From the NCBI GenBank assembly GCA_963576725.1, contig OY755241.1:1178001-1242000 (forward strand): 64,000 bases of DNA. Reading direction: 5' to 3'. The notes beneath the pieces are model-generated. The model searched no databases. It saw only the letters and a program-made list of their open reading frames with translations, and was not told where the DNA came from. Shown here one piece after another: positions 54,150-62,897 of this stretch; position 1 is the stretch's first letter, and each line of letters opens with the position of its first letter. Both the position numbers and the translations under genes were made by a program. The DNA comes from Azorinus chamasolen. Its lineage: Eukaryota > Mollusca > Bivalvia > Cardiida > Solecurtidae.

Positions 54150-54352
54150 TGTTTTAACAAGAGCACCGCAAGCGGGTGCCAACGCTCGTCTGACGTCATT
54201 GTCAAGATGAACATGCATACTAAAAATGAAGGTTGCAAATGAAAAATTGAAGAATTTATGGTCAATGTTAAGATTTCGGACGACAACAACGCGGACGCCG
54301 GAGTTACAACAATAGCTCGTGATTTCTTCAATACAGACAATCTAAAAATGCC
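54150..54352 (+). repeat. CAAGAGCACCGC-type dispersed element
   Basis: CAAGAGCACCGCAAGCGGGTG start, GTTAAGATTTCGGACGACAA inside, AATCTAAAAATG end; relative of 21994-22294. Confidence 0.7.
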
Positions 54353-55105
54353 TAAAAATTACTTGAATCATTTATTTATATGCTGAAAAACGTATATCAC
54401 AAGAAACCCAATTGAGTAAACACCGAAGAAGACAAAACTGTCATGTGTTCGATATTAAAGACCCAATGTTATTCAGCAATGTATTAGTATTTATTCGAGT
54501 TGTGTTTTAGCTAACTGTTCAACATAAAGTGATAACATTTTGTTATAGAACAAAAATTATAAATACTGTTTAAAGCGCTTTAAAATTATGTATCACAGAG
54601 GAATTTTTCAAAATTAATTCAAATTGACAATTTTCATAATAATATTTGAACATAACAAATACCATGTTTTATCATATTATTGAAAATATGTATTTCTTGA
54701 AGGGACTTTAAGTACTATACAGTGTATATTCAAACCACATACCTCTGTGGTTATTCAAACTCTTTCATTGCGGACAGCAAATCGAGGAATATCTTTGCAA
54801 ACATTTTTGGATCCAGATGAGATGCTGAGTAACTCAGCATCTCATCAGGATCCAAACTGTTTCGTGCTGTGCTTATAGTATTATGTTTTTGAAAGAACGG
54901 AGAAGAAAATCAAACAATTACAGTTGAACTTCAATATCTCAGACTGCAAGGGACCATACAAATTACTTCGAGTCATCCAATTTCTAATCTGGTCAAGTAC
55001 ACAGCTTATGCAGATTTAAAGTAATGCTGAAAGCTCATGTATGTGGGGGTGTCATTATTTCTCAAACAAGAGCTGTCCGCCGACAGCTCGCTCCGCTTTC
55101 TTTAA
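54353..55105. other. Intron sequence with hairpin remnants
   Basis: 54805-54865 has TTTGGATCCAGATGAGATGC...GCATCTCATCAGGATCCAAA, a CTCTTTGC-family core. 54920-55040 carries Tigger-like TTGAACTTCAATATCTC and a hairpin fragment. 55066-55095 is the start of a CAAGAGCTGTC element cut by the next Tigger-like element. Confidence 0.5.
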
Positions 55106-56010
55106 CAGTAAAACTTATTTATAATGAACTCTGATAAAGCGAATTTCCGCTTATAGCGAACTAAATTTCGTTCCCCGGCCGATATCTTCATTTATTCTAT
55201 ACAGACTATAACTTTTAGTACAAAGTTGGTTAGAGCGAATTTTCGCTTATGGCGAACTGATTTTCCAGTACCTTTATTCACAAAACACTTCAAAATTCCT
55301 TTGTTAAAGCGAAGTTTCACCTTGCTACTATCTTCAATCACCTGTGTATATCGCACGATTAACACCATGTCGCATAGGTGTTAAAACACACACCAGTGTT
55401 GGGGCGAACTGTGAAGCGATCCATAAACATGTATTCTTCATGGTGGTATGGTATAATTAACATTGTGTAGCGTTAAGGTATAATTAAACACCGCTAGCTT
55501 CGGGACATATATGCACTTAAAAGTATGTGTTATAGCTAAACATCGTTAAGATCTGATGCTCATTTTTTATTTTCAAAATAAATACTTGAAGTCTTTTGGT
55601 TTTGTTATTCCCTCCCTATTCCCCTAAAAATACTGTTGACTCCAATGACGACACAGATAAGGAATATTTGCCAGTGCCCACATACGCGGAGTCTTTGTCC
55701 GCTATATACAATTTGCACCGGACATTGGAGCAACAACCAAATACTCCTGAGGATTTTTTTAAAACGTTGACATCTATGAAACAACTTTTTGGCAAGTGTC
55801 AAGCATCAATGTTTGTTCAAAAGCAAATGAGTAAGCTGTACGATGTATGATGTACATTTTTGGAGTTTGATCATTACGCATATTTGTTTGCTTGTCTGAA
55901 TTACCGTTCAGTAAAGTTTTGAACAGTTGTGTGCCAGAGTCATAATTTATAGCGTAAATTTATAGTAAATCCTTCAGTCCCTTGGAATTCGTTATAACCG
56001 AGTTTTACTG
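55106..56010 (+). mobile_element. Tigger-like remnant with transposase tail (copy 2)
   Basis: Ends CAGTAAAACTTATTTATAAT and GAATTCGTTATAACCGAG-TTTTACTG. On the right TA is 56011-56012, within the exon 7 donor; on the left the TA is decayed to AA. Plus-strand ORF 55596-55850 encodes VPTYAESLSAIYNLHRTLEQ and FFKTLTSMKQLFGKCQA with FVQKQM, which matches the C-terminal tail of pogo/Tigger transposases. The catalytic DDE domain is deleted. Internally it matches 6767-7692, so both descend from one deletion derivative. Confidence 0.82.
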
Positions 56011-56013
56011 TAC

Positions 56014-56095
56014 CTTGTACATCAATCTTGAAGTTTGCGTCTTTCTCTCCTGCCACATTCTTGGCTGTACATGTATAGAGAGCTGTGTCCACTAC
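56014..56095 (-). CDS. Exon 7: Ig domain D4, C-terminal part; donor abuts a transposon
   Basis: 82-nt exon, phase 0 in, phase 1 out. It reads VVDTALYTC, then AKNVAGEKD and FKIDVQ. The splice donor is GTACAG: G at 56013, TA at 56012-56011, then CAGT, the terminal bases of the Tigger-like element 55106-56010. The transposon's TA target thus overlaps intron positions +2 and +3. The donor still begins GT but is weaker than the GTAAGT type seen elsewhere in this gene. Confidence 0.87.
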
Positions 56096-56337
56096 CTGAA
56101 AGAAAGGTCATTTCATTGGCTAAACAAACCTACAAGTGAATTAATGACCTTTCCAACAAATTGGATCCAGATCCGGCAAAATGTAACACTGTATTTAATG
56201 GTTATCATTTTATTTGATTGACAATATTTGTTCACATATTTAATGAAAATAATTACAGAAGCAAAAAATGAGTTTTGCTAAGACCTGTAAGCATAAGCCT
56301 TTAATTGATAGAAACCTATATTTATATACATGTACAT

Positions 56338-56500
56338 GTATTTTCAAACAAAGTAGACCTTGATCAGACACCTCCCTGTTTGCTTATATAACAATATAGA
56401 TCCGATTCCATTGTTTCTGCCATTGACAAAAGTTTCTATGTTCATAATTATGCTATTAACTAAATATTATAATTTGATTATTTCTTACATGTTTTTTTAA
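56338..56500. repeat. Core-hairpin MITE remnant
   Basis: CAAACAAAGTAGACCTTGATCAGACACCTC-CCTGTTTGC, one arm deleted, followed by the GATCCGATTCCATTGTTTC flank. Confidence 0.55.
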
Positions 56501-56616
56501 TTATGCTTGAACTGTAAATTTACTCACAGAATGCTTAAAAGGTTTTCAATTTACCTATAGTTTGCCAACCAAAAATTCGTTGGAAGAAATTTTTTTTTGT
56601 TGTAAATCTTGATTAC

Positions 56617-56819
56617 CTGTGCACCTGTAATGACGAGTTCTTTGCCTCCCTCTTCGATGCTGACATTTGGAATGTCCCCATCTTTTATTTCTTGTCCATT
56701 TTTCAGCCATGTTATTACAGGTGGGGGTACCCCGGTAGCTGGACACGGCAGTGTTACAGAGCCACTGACAATCACCTTTGGATTCTTGTCAATATTCTGT
56801 AGTCTGATGTTTGTGGGAA
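56617..56819 (-). CDS. Exon 6: Ig domain D4, N-terminal part
   Basis: 203-nt exon, phase 1 in, phase 0 out. The acceptor ATTCAG leads into VPTNIRLQN (Pro-Thr in place of Pro-Pro). The first cysteine is in LPCPATG and the tryptophan in VITWLKNG, with the strand GKELVITGAQ at its end. The donor is GTAATC. It joins exon 7 without a split codon. Confidence 0.88.
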
Positions 56820-56879
56820 CTGAATAAAATACATCAGAGTATAGCATGGAGTTCCAAAGGCAAAATATCCCTCATTAAA

Positions 56880-57086
56880 ACGCCATTTCGCAATTTTGCA
56901 GAGTAGACCCAGAGCTGTCTGATCAGGGTCAGCTCTGTTCGCTTTTGACATGAAATAGATCTGATTCTACAGTTCTTGTCAAAGCATAAACATCCCTTCA
57001 AAAGTTTGTATTATAAAAATGAAGCAAATAAATATGCATGTTGTCATTACAGTTCTTACATAAATATTGAACAAGGAATGGGTTAA
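56880..57086. repeat. Core-hairpin MITE remnant
   Basis: GCAGAGTAGACCCAGAGC-TGTCTGATCAGGGTCAGCTCTG, flank CAAAGCATAAACATCCC, end AACAAGGAATGGG-TTAA shared with the next MITE. Confidence 0.6.
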
Positions 57087-57292
57087 CTCTTTCGCTGCAA
57101 ACTTTTGTCGTCTGCAAACTTTATCTTCTGCTACAATTTTCACTTCTTATTTTTCTTCATTTTTTCTTAATAAAACAGTCACAGTAACAAACAGTTTGGA
57201 TCCTGATGAGACACTGAGTTACTCAGCACCTAATCTGGATCCAAACTATTTGCATAAGTAATCACAGATGTGAGACATTGGCGGCAAAAGAG
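57087..57292. mobile_element. piggyBac-like MITE, CTCTTTCGC family
   Basis: 206 bp between TTAA sites, CTCTTTCGCTGCAAAC start, GGCAAAAGAG end, central TTTGGATCCTGATGAGACAC...CTAATCTGGATCCAAACT. Sister of 29798-30002. Confidence 0.82.
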
Positions 57293-57331
57293 TTAAAACC
57301 CTTTCCTGCTGTAAGAATATCTGTTGGTTAA

Positions 57332-57573
57332 CCCTTCTCTTGCTGAATTTTAAAATACATTTCTCCTTCTTTACCCATGTCCTGTTGTATAATTACATAT
57401 ATCTTCACTGTGTACAAGTATTGTGCTGTGCAATCACTCCTGTGGAGTGCACTGGTTGCACAATCAACTTGTAAATAGTGCAGACCCTGATGAGACAGCT
57501 CCTGCAGGAGCTGTCTCATCTGGGTCTTCACTATTTACAGGTAGGTATATTGATGCGAATAGCAAGCGAAGGG
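57332..57573. mobile_element. piggyBac-like MITE, CCCTTCTCTTGC family, 242 bp
   Basis: TTAA flanks, inverted relative to 42068-42309 and the same length. Hairpin GTAAATAGTGCAGACCCTGA ... GACAGCTCCTGCAGGAGCTG. Confidence 0.88.
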
Positions 57574-57649
57574 TTAACAATTTATTCCAATTTTTACTAA
57601 TTCCTCATTCAAGCTTTTGAGAAACATGTGTCCAAGTTTCAAACATTTT

Positions 57650-58172
57650 GGATCATGATGCGACACTGATTTTCTTAGTGTTTATCTGGATTCAAGCTGT
57701 TTGCAAATGAAACCAAGGTCCTGTTTACCAGTGTTCAAAGTTAGTTGATTTAAAATAATACCTCTGATGCTAACCCATTTGTTCCCACGATCCCATATAT
57801 GGGAAATCGGCAAACAGTGTAGACTCTGATCAGACGCAGCATTATGGGGCATCTGATCAGTCTACACTGTTTGCTGATAGGAATTTCAATATAAAACAAA
57901 ATGAAAATGAAAATTTAGACCAGGCATCCCTTAGATAAAAACTAATCCAATATATAAGCATGGAAGAATACTTCTACTGTAACTAGTTGCTAGGATAGTA
58001 TTTCATTGTCTGCTAAAATTCTAAAACTTTTTTTTCCATTTCTTGTAAAAAATAACCCAGAATGTCAAATGGTATGAATCATGAGGAGATGCAAGTTAGT
58101 TATCTAAACCCAAACTGTTTGCATGGGTAATCTCGAATTTGTCACTAGCAAACACAAAGTTAGGCATCGTAC
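57650..58172. other. Intron sequence with hairpins
   Basis: 57772-57880: TAACCCATTTGTTCCCACG start and GCAAACAGTGTAGACTCTGA...CTGATCAGTCTACACTGTTTGC hairpin. 57650-57700 and 58075-58125 show decayed CTCTTTGC-family cores. Confidence 0.5.
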
Positions 58173-58308
58173 CATGGACTTCCAGGTCGAAGGTGGCGGT
58201 GTCTTTGCCTGCTTTGTTCACAGCCTCACACCTGAACTCAGCAGTGTCCTCAAGCTGGGCATTCTTCACTCTGAGCTGTCTGCCCAATGCCAGTATCTCA
58301 TACCGAGA
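58173..58308 (-). CDS. Exon 5: Ig domain D3, C-terminal part
   Basis: 136-nt exon, phase 0 in, phase 1 out. It starts SRYEILALG after TTTACAG, carries the RQLRV strand, the DTAEFRC motif (Phe in place of the usual Tyr two before Cys) and AVNKAG, and ends FDLEVH. The donor is GTACGA. Confidence 0.88.
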
Positions 58309-58692
58309 CTGTAAACAATATACATAACATTGTACCTGCATATTCTACATCAAATAAGCTAATATCTACGGTCATCTGTGTAAAATGACTGCATTTTGAG
58401 AATTCTAATGTAACCTAATGATACAGCTGACTCTAAGCCATTCCCTAACCTATCAAGTGATCCTGTACCTTATAAAATGTTGGAAATAAAGACCTCATTA
58501 ATATCAATTATGATATGAGATGAAGTTTTATTATGGCACTGTTCGTCATGTACAAAAACTTCTTATATATCATATCATATCTTTTCATACTGAATGGACC
58601 ATTATTAAAATTTTCCTTTTCAAAATTCAACATTCAAATGGCTATGCTACTGCCTGTCAGAACTAGACCATTTTATTGTATAGCAGTTTTAC

Positions 58693-58841
58693 CTGTACTG
58701 TAGCATCCAGTCTGACATCATTCTTGAACCAGGTGATCTGGGGGACTGGTTTACCTTCTGCTTCGCAGTTTATAATGGTCGACTGGTTAACAATAACTGT
58801 GGGATTTGTATCAATGCCGTCCTTGTTGATGGATGGTGGAA
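58693..58841 (-). CDS. Exon 4: Ig domain D3, N-terminal part
   Basis: 149-nt exon, phase 1 in, phase 0 out. The acceptor ATTCAG leads into VPPSINKDG. The first cysteine is in IINCEAEG and the tryptophan in PQITWFKND. It ends RLDATVQ before GTAAAA. There is one potential N-glycosylation site, N-Q-S, before the first cysteine. Confidence 0.88.
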
Positions 58842-58929
58842 CTGAATTCAATAAAAGAATTATCAAAAATTTAAGGGAAGCAAATATACACATGGTAACA
58901 CTAACCATTACTTGATAATACTGCCTTTT

Positions 58930-59165
58930 TATATTTTGTAAAACAGAGTAGACCCAGATCAGACAGCTGCTGTAGGAGCTGCCTGATCAGGGTGTGCTGT
59001 GTGTGTTAATGGAGTTTAACCCATTCCCTCATAGGCTATTTTTAGATCAAACCACTTTGAATAAATCTACTGAAAAGGAGAATTAACTAGAGAAAAGAAT
59101 TGTTTTTTAGAATTTTGTAGTTTGAAACCATTGTGATAAATAGTGCATTTGCTTCTATAGGAATC
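58930..59165. mobile_element. Core hairpin and truncated CCCATTCCC MITE
   Basis: 58945-59003: GAGTAGACCCAGATCAGACA...GCTGCCTGATCAGGGTGTGC. 59020 begins TTAA|CCCATTCCCTCATAGGC and is cut after TTGCTTCTATAGGAA at about 59165. Confidence 0.65.
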
Positions 59166-59229
59166 ACATATAGATCTTAGCCAAAATATTCCCTTGAAAG
59201 ATTTTTATGGACTCAGTAAGAGAGGGCCC

Positions 59230-59569
59230 TGCAGATGATCTTTTGTTGCATATGGAATTTTTGATAAATCAAGGGCAGATAACTCTGGACATAGTGATCT
59301 GATTCAACCCAAAAACTATATATGCCCTTAATATGAAACCAATATGTGATGCCCTTAATATGAAACCAATATGTGAAGTACTGTTTGAGTTATCATGTCA
59401 CATCAAAAGTGTTGACAAAAGTTGATGGCATTTTTGATGAATCAAGGGCAGATAACTCTAGACATAGTGATCTGATTCAAGCCAAAAACTATAGGTGTCT
59501 TCCTCTGATGATACTAAGCATATACTCTTAATATAAAACCAATATGTGAAGTATCGCTGCATATCATAC
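59230..59569. repeat. Two diverged tandem copies, about 180 bp
   Basis: GAATTTTTGATAAATCAAGGGCAG and GCATTTTTGATGAATCAAGG each start a copy containing GACATAGTGATCTGATTCAA and TAAAACCAATATGTGAAGTA. Confidence 0.72.
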
Positions 59570-59634
59570 CAAAAACATTAACATCAAATGCTTTTTCTCC
59601 TTCCCCGGCTGGATTCTTAGCTCGGCAGGTAAAT
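59570..59634 (-). CDS. Exon 3: Ig domain D2, C-terminal part
   Basis: A very short 65-nt exon, phase 2 in, phase 1 out. After TTTCAG one A completes the split Arg codon and the protein continues FTCRAKNPAG, giving the second cysteine, then FDVNVF before donor GTATGA. It is too short to stand out as an ORF, and is called from the phase match with exon 2 (60640-60856) and exon 4 (58693-58841) and from the F-x-C...NPAG signature. Confidence 0.85.
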
Positions 59635-59679
59635 CTGAAAATACATCATACAAGACTCAGTAATTACATTATAAATTAC

Positions 59680-59868
59680 CACTTTGAATAAATCTGCCCA
59701 AAAAGAGCATTAACTAGAGAAAAGGATTTTTTTTTAGAATTTTGTAGTTCGAAACCATTGTGATAAATAGAGCATTTGCTCCTATATGAGCAAATGCTCT
59801 ATTTATCACAATGGTTTCAACAGGTGATTTTACAGAGGCGTAGAAAGGCGTATTTATGGAGGAAAGGG
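59680..59868. mobile_element. piggyBac-like MITE, CCCATTCCC family, left-truncated
   Basis: Lacks the left terminus; core AAATAGAGCATTTGCTCCTA-TATGAGCAAATGCTCTATTT; right end TATGGAGGAAAGGG-TTAA (59869-59872). Confidence 0.75.
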
Positions 59869-59872
59869 TTAA

Positions 59873-60053
59873 TGCTTTTGCAAATAGAGTAGGCCCAGAT
59901 TGGACGACTGTTCTGTTTGCTTTATATTGAATAATATAGATCTGATTCTACAATTTCTGCCCTAGCTTTGATTTCTTGTGTTCATGTGTCAATTAAGCTA
60001 AGTAATATTCATGATGTCATTAGTTTTTACATAAATATTCATGGAGTAAAGGG
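59873..60053. mobile_element. piggyBac-like MITE remnant
   Basis: Starts at the TTAA shared with the previous copy; GCAAATAGAGTAGGCCCAGA with a deleted second arm; family flank GATATAATATAG-type AATAATATAGATCTGATTCT; end ATGGAGTAAAGGG then TTAT. Confidence 0.65.
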
Positions 60054-60117
60054 TTATTCTTGAATAAGAATAACAGGAACCTTCTTTTTCTGAAATAAAT
60101 ACCAGCTTTCATTTTAA

Positions 60118-60401
60118 CCCTATTCCTAATGAACATTTATGCATGCATTGATTACTTCATGAACATTCACTAACTTAATTTAATTAGATAGAAGTTTCAA
60201 CACCTACTGAATATTCATGGACAAAATAGTTATAATGAAATATAGAAGGTGGAACATTGTACCTATTTTAGAAAGAAAATATCTTTCAAAATCCACTACC
60301 AAACAGACCAGACCCTGATCAAACAGCTCCTATAGGACCCATCTGATCTAGGTCTACTCTGTTTGCAAATGTGTGAAATCACGTTTATATGAAAGAAAGG
60401 G
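60118..60401. mobile_element. piggyBac-like MITE, CCCTATTCC / CCCTTTCC family
   Basis: TTAA at the left, TTTA at the right; hairpin CAAACAGACCAGACCCTGAT...CAGCTCCTATAGGACCCATC; end TATGAAAGAAAGGG. The left part appears rearranged. Confidence 0.68.
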
Positions 60402-60639
60402 TTTATGGATGTTATATATAGCTTTAGTTGTTTTATTCATCATTACATCCCCCCCCCACCCACCCAAGAAGTAAGAGGGCATTTATTAGAGTGGGGCATT
60501 AGGGAGAGCATGTTAGATCTGTTGCTGCAGTCATCAAAAGTTGTGTTCATATACCATCATGTCATTATTTCTTACACAAATATTCATGGACTAAAAAGTA
60601 TTAAATGAGACCCCCAGTTTAACTAATCCATTTGCTTAC

Positions 60640-60856
60640 CTTGTAGAATCCTGCTCCTGGGCAGATTTTATCTGCAGGGTCCAGCCCATGTCCAGTAGTG
60701 TGTACTCAGGCATATCATCAGTGATTTTCAAACTGCCTTTATACCAGACAATGTCTGGGAGTGGAATTCCAGACGCGGGACATTTCAGGGTCAATGATCC
60801 ATCTCGGACAACCTCCGGCTTGTTTATCTCCCCTGGTTTGTCTATTTTTGGAGGTT
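60640..60856 (-). CDS. Exon 2: Ig domain D2, N-terminal part
   Basis: 217-nt exon, phase 1 in, phase 2 out. The acceptor TTACAG is followed by AA, which with the previous G makes Glu of EPPKID. The first cysteine is in LKCPASG and the tryptophan in PDIVWYKG, and the exon runs through the WTLQI strand to EQDST. It stops at AG|GTAAGC, one base short of a codon that exon 3 completes to Arg, just before the second cysteine motif. Confidence 0.88.
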
Positions 60857-60910
60857 CTGTAACAAATGAATGTTATGTACCGATCATATGCATGTCATGG
60901 CAAACGTCTA

Positions 60911-61112
60911 GCATTACTCCATGAATATTTAAATGAGAAATAATGATATCATTAATATTATTTAGATTAATTTTTTATAAAGGCACAAAAAGAACTGTAG
61001 AATCAGATCTATATAATTCCATAAGCAAACAGAGCAAACTCTAAAGGAAATGTTTGATCTGGATCTATTCTGTCTGCCTAGGCGTAGAAAGACATATATA
61101 TGGAGTAAAGGG
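60911..61112. mobile_element. piggyBac-like MITE near exon 2
   Basis: ATTACTCCATGAATATTTA start (decayed), GCAAACAGAGCAAACTCTAA...GGATCTATTCTGTCTGC, end TATGGAGTAAAGGG-TTAA. Confidence 0.68.
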
Positions 61113-61239
61113 TTAAATGCAGCCTTCTGCAGCCATATTGCCTGATAACTCTCACCTCATGAATATTTATATAAGAAATAATGACATCATGAATATTAAA
61201 AAGATCTAATTGTAACAGAATCCATTACAGATTGTCCCC

Positions 61240-61720
61240 AGAATGAAACCGACAAAAGGTACTGATGAGGAAAATATCTAAATCAACCAATCACAGGCCA
61301 TCACTGGGTAGCGATGGCAACCAACACTTTTGAAATACCTGCCATTAAGTTTGAGGTACCAATATACCTCTTCTTACCAACTTTCAGCAAAATTGCATAA
61401 TATCTAGATTGTAATCATTCAGAGGCCATCACAGCATTACCATGGCAACAAAATCTTCACAACACCTTTGATTGAGTTTGGGGTACCATATACCCCTACA
61501 TACCAATTTGCAGCAAGATCGAACAATATCTAAATTTTGACCAATCACTGCCCACCATGTAGTTACCATGGCAACCAATACTTTAGAAACAACTACCAAT
61601 CAATTTGGAGCACCAAAATATCCCAAACAATATCTAAATTTCATTAATAAAAATGCCTGAATTTTCAATCAGAGTCCATCACTCAGTTACCATGGCAACC
61701 AATAATCTCGAAACGTCTAA
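61240..61720. repeat. Diverged tandem repeat with X-box-like palindromes
   Basis: Four units of about 120-135 bp, each with a motif of the form GTTACCATGGCAACCAA (perfect at about 61561 and 61687, variants at 61306 and 61434), CAATATCTAAATTT and TTTGRGGTACCA words. The palindrome fits the consensus of RFX-factor X-boxes. Confidence 0.7.
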
Positions 61721-62143
61721 TCTTTGTCTACACTGTTTGTACATGGGTGAAAACACGTTTATATGAAGGAAAGGGTTAAGACATTTAAAGTACTAGAGCT
61801 TATCTTACCAAAGATCATTTGTTCGAAATTATAGCAACTTTCAATCGGATCATCATATTATGTTACTTGCTATAACTACTTTCATACAAACATAGCCTAA
61901 ACAGTTGCATACTACGATGTGTGACAATTTTAGCGATGAGAGTAGCATCAATTGTTGTAATTAATCCTTCAGTAACTCAATCTTTCATAAAACACGCCCC
62001 TTATTGATATTATGTACTTGATTCTCAGTTTTTGTCATTCATGCTTTTTTTCAACTGACATCGAAAATAAACAAAAGTTCATCAAAACAGTATTATCTTT
62101 AGACTCAAGATTACTATAATTAAGTTTATATAAGTTAACATAC
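61721..62143. other. Intron sequence, mostly unrecognised
   Basis: 61723-61778 is a decayed MITE right end (TCTACACTGTTTGTACATGG ... GAAGGAAAGGG-TTAA). The rest has no motif that I recognise. Confidence 0.4.
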
Positions 62144-62316
62144 CATAGACGGACAAATCAAAATCTTGATCAGTTTCTCCAGCCACATTCTCTGCAACAC
62201 AAGTGTATCGCCCTGTGTCTGATACTCTCGCCCTAACAATCTCCAGACGACGCCCATCAGCCACCAAGTTGATATTGGAATCAAGTTCAGGTGAAATCTT
62301 TTCTCCATCTTTCAAC
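62144..62316 (-). CDS. Exon 1 of window: Ig domain D1, C-terminal part
   Basis: 173-nt exon, entry phase 2, exit phase 1. It starts after TTCAG with a single G that most likely completes the domain's Trp codon (TG|G), followed by LKDG. The frame then shows ADGRRLEI, the DTGRYTC cysteine motif and AENVAGE, and ends before a GTATGT donor. The front half of the domain must lie above 64000, since I see no matching exon between 62317 and 64000. The acceptor is only 24 bp from a fold-back repeat (62341-62487). Confidence 0.85.
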
Positions 62317-62340
62317 CTGAAGAGTAAAGTCACTTCCGTA

Positions 62341-62487
62341 TCCATGCTTATAAAACTTTTTAGTTGAGTCTGATCGAGTTCGTTCTCAAGTTTTTGATTG
62401 GTCAGATTTGAGCCAAAGGCTCAAATCTGACCAATCAAAAGCTTGAGAACAAACTCAGACTCAAGTAAAAAGCTTTATAAGCATGGA
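62341..62487. repeat. Fold-back repeat TCCATGCTTATAAA...TTTATAAGCATGGA
   Basis: Same family as 31921-32092 but without the duplicated arm segment; arms TTGATTGGTCAGATTTGAGC and GCTCAAATCTGACCAATCAA meet at the centre CAAAGG. It starts 24 bp upstream of the exon 1 acceptor. Confidence 0.82.
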
Positions 62488-62559
62488 CCCAGCTCTCAAA
62501 ATACAACTCAGCAGAGCTACAGAAAAAGGTGTGTACCCAAGCGCCATTTCTCCATCAAA

Positions 62560-62645
62560 CCCTATACTGTCACCACTCTTTAGTATCATCACTTCGAGAT
62601 GATTCTAAAGAGTGGTCACAGTGTAGTGTGTGATGGAGAAACAAA
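62560..62645. repeat. Palindrome with CCACTCTTTAG arms
   Basis: CCATCAAACCCTATACTGTC ... CACTTCGAGATGATTCTAAAG ... GTGTGTGATGG. Third member of the class at 26192-26264 and 26904-26960. Confidence 0.7.
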
Positions 62646-62771
62646 GGAGTTACGCTTGAAAGCAAAAGCAGCAATGCAAAAAGAGAAAATTGCAGACTTG
62701 GTTTTATTGAGTCTGTTTATGAGCAGTTATTAAAAGTGCATCACTATTCACACCCTCTAGTGCCAGTTTAA

Positions 62772-62897
62772 CCCATTCCGGCATATTTATGCCTTTTGAC
62801 GCTTTTGTGAAAGTCACTTTGTGAAACCATTGTGATAAATACAGCATTTGCTCCACAGATGCTTTATTTATCACAATGGTTTCAATACTGCACAAGT
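62772..62897. mobile_element. piggyBac-like MITE, CCCATTCCGG family, truncated
   Basis: TTAA at the left; AAATACAGCATTTGCTCC-ACAG-ATGCTTTATTT core; cut by a C-run at 62901-62923. Confidence 0.7.

Larger units (their letters stand above)
532..62316 (-). other. Hemicentin-like gene, internal part (23 exons, 14 Ig domains)
   Basis: This is the span of a multi-exon gene read right to left. All 23 exons join in one open frame: every domain starts and ends on a phase-1 intron, and the split codon joins a terminal G to TT, AA, AT or CT, giving V, E, D or A before the PP linker. Internal introns fall in phases 0, 1 and 2, and each matches the next exon. The V-P-P-x-I linkers and the many I-set domains without interspersed fibronectin III domains fit hemicentin, a secreted matrix protein that links basement membranes and cell junctions. 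Seen: splice signals, phases and the Cys/Trp pattern of each domain. Inferred: the hemicentin name. Peroxidasin, Dscam or twitchin-like Ig proteins are less likely because of the length of the uninterrupted Ig run. Both gene ends lie outside the window. Confidence 0.82.

Noticed and set aside
55596..55850. 84-aa plus-strand ORF as a possible host gene
   Set aside because: It lies within a Tigger-like element bounded by CAGT ends and matches a transposase tail; a second decayed copy is at 6767-7692.
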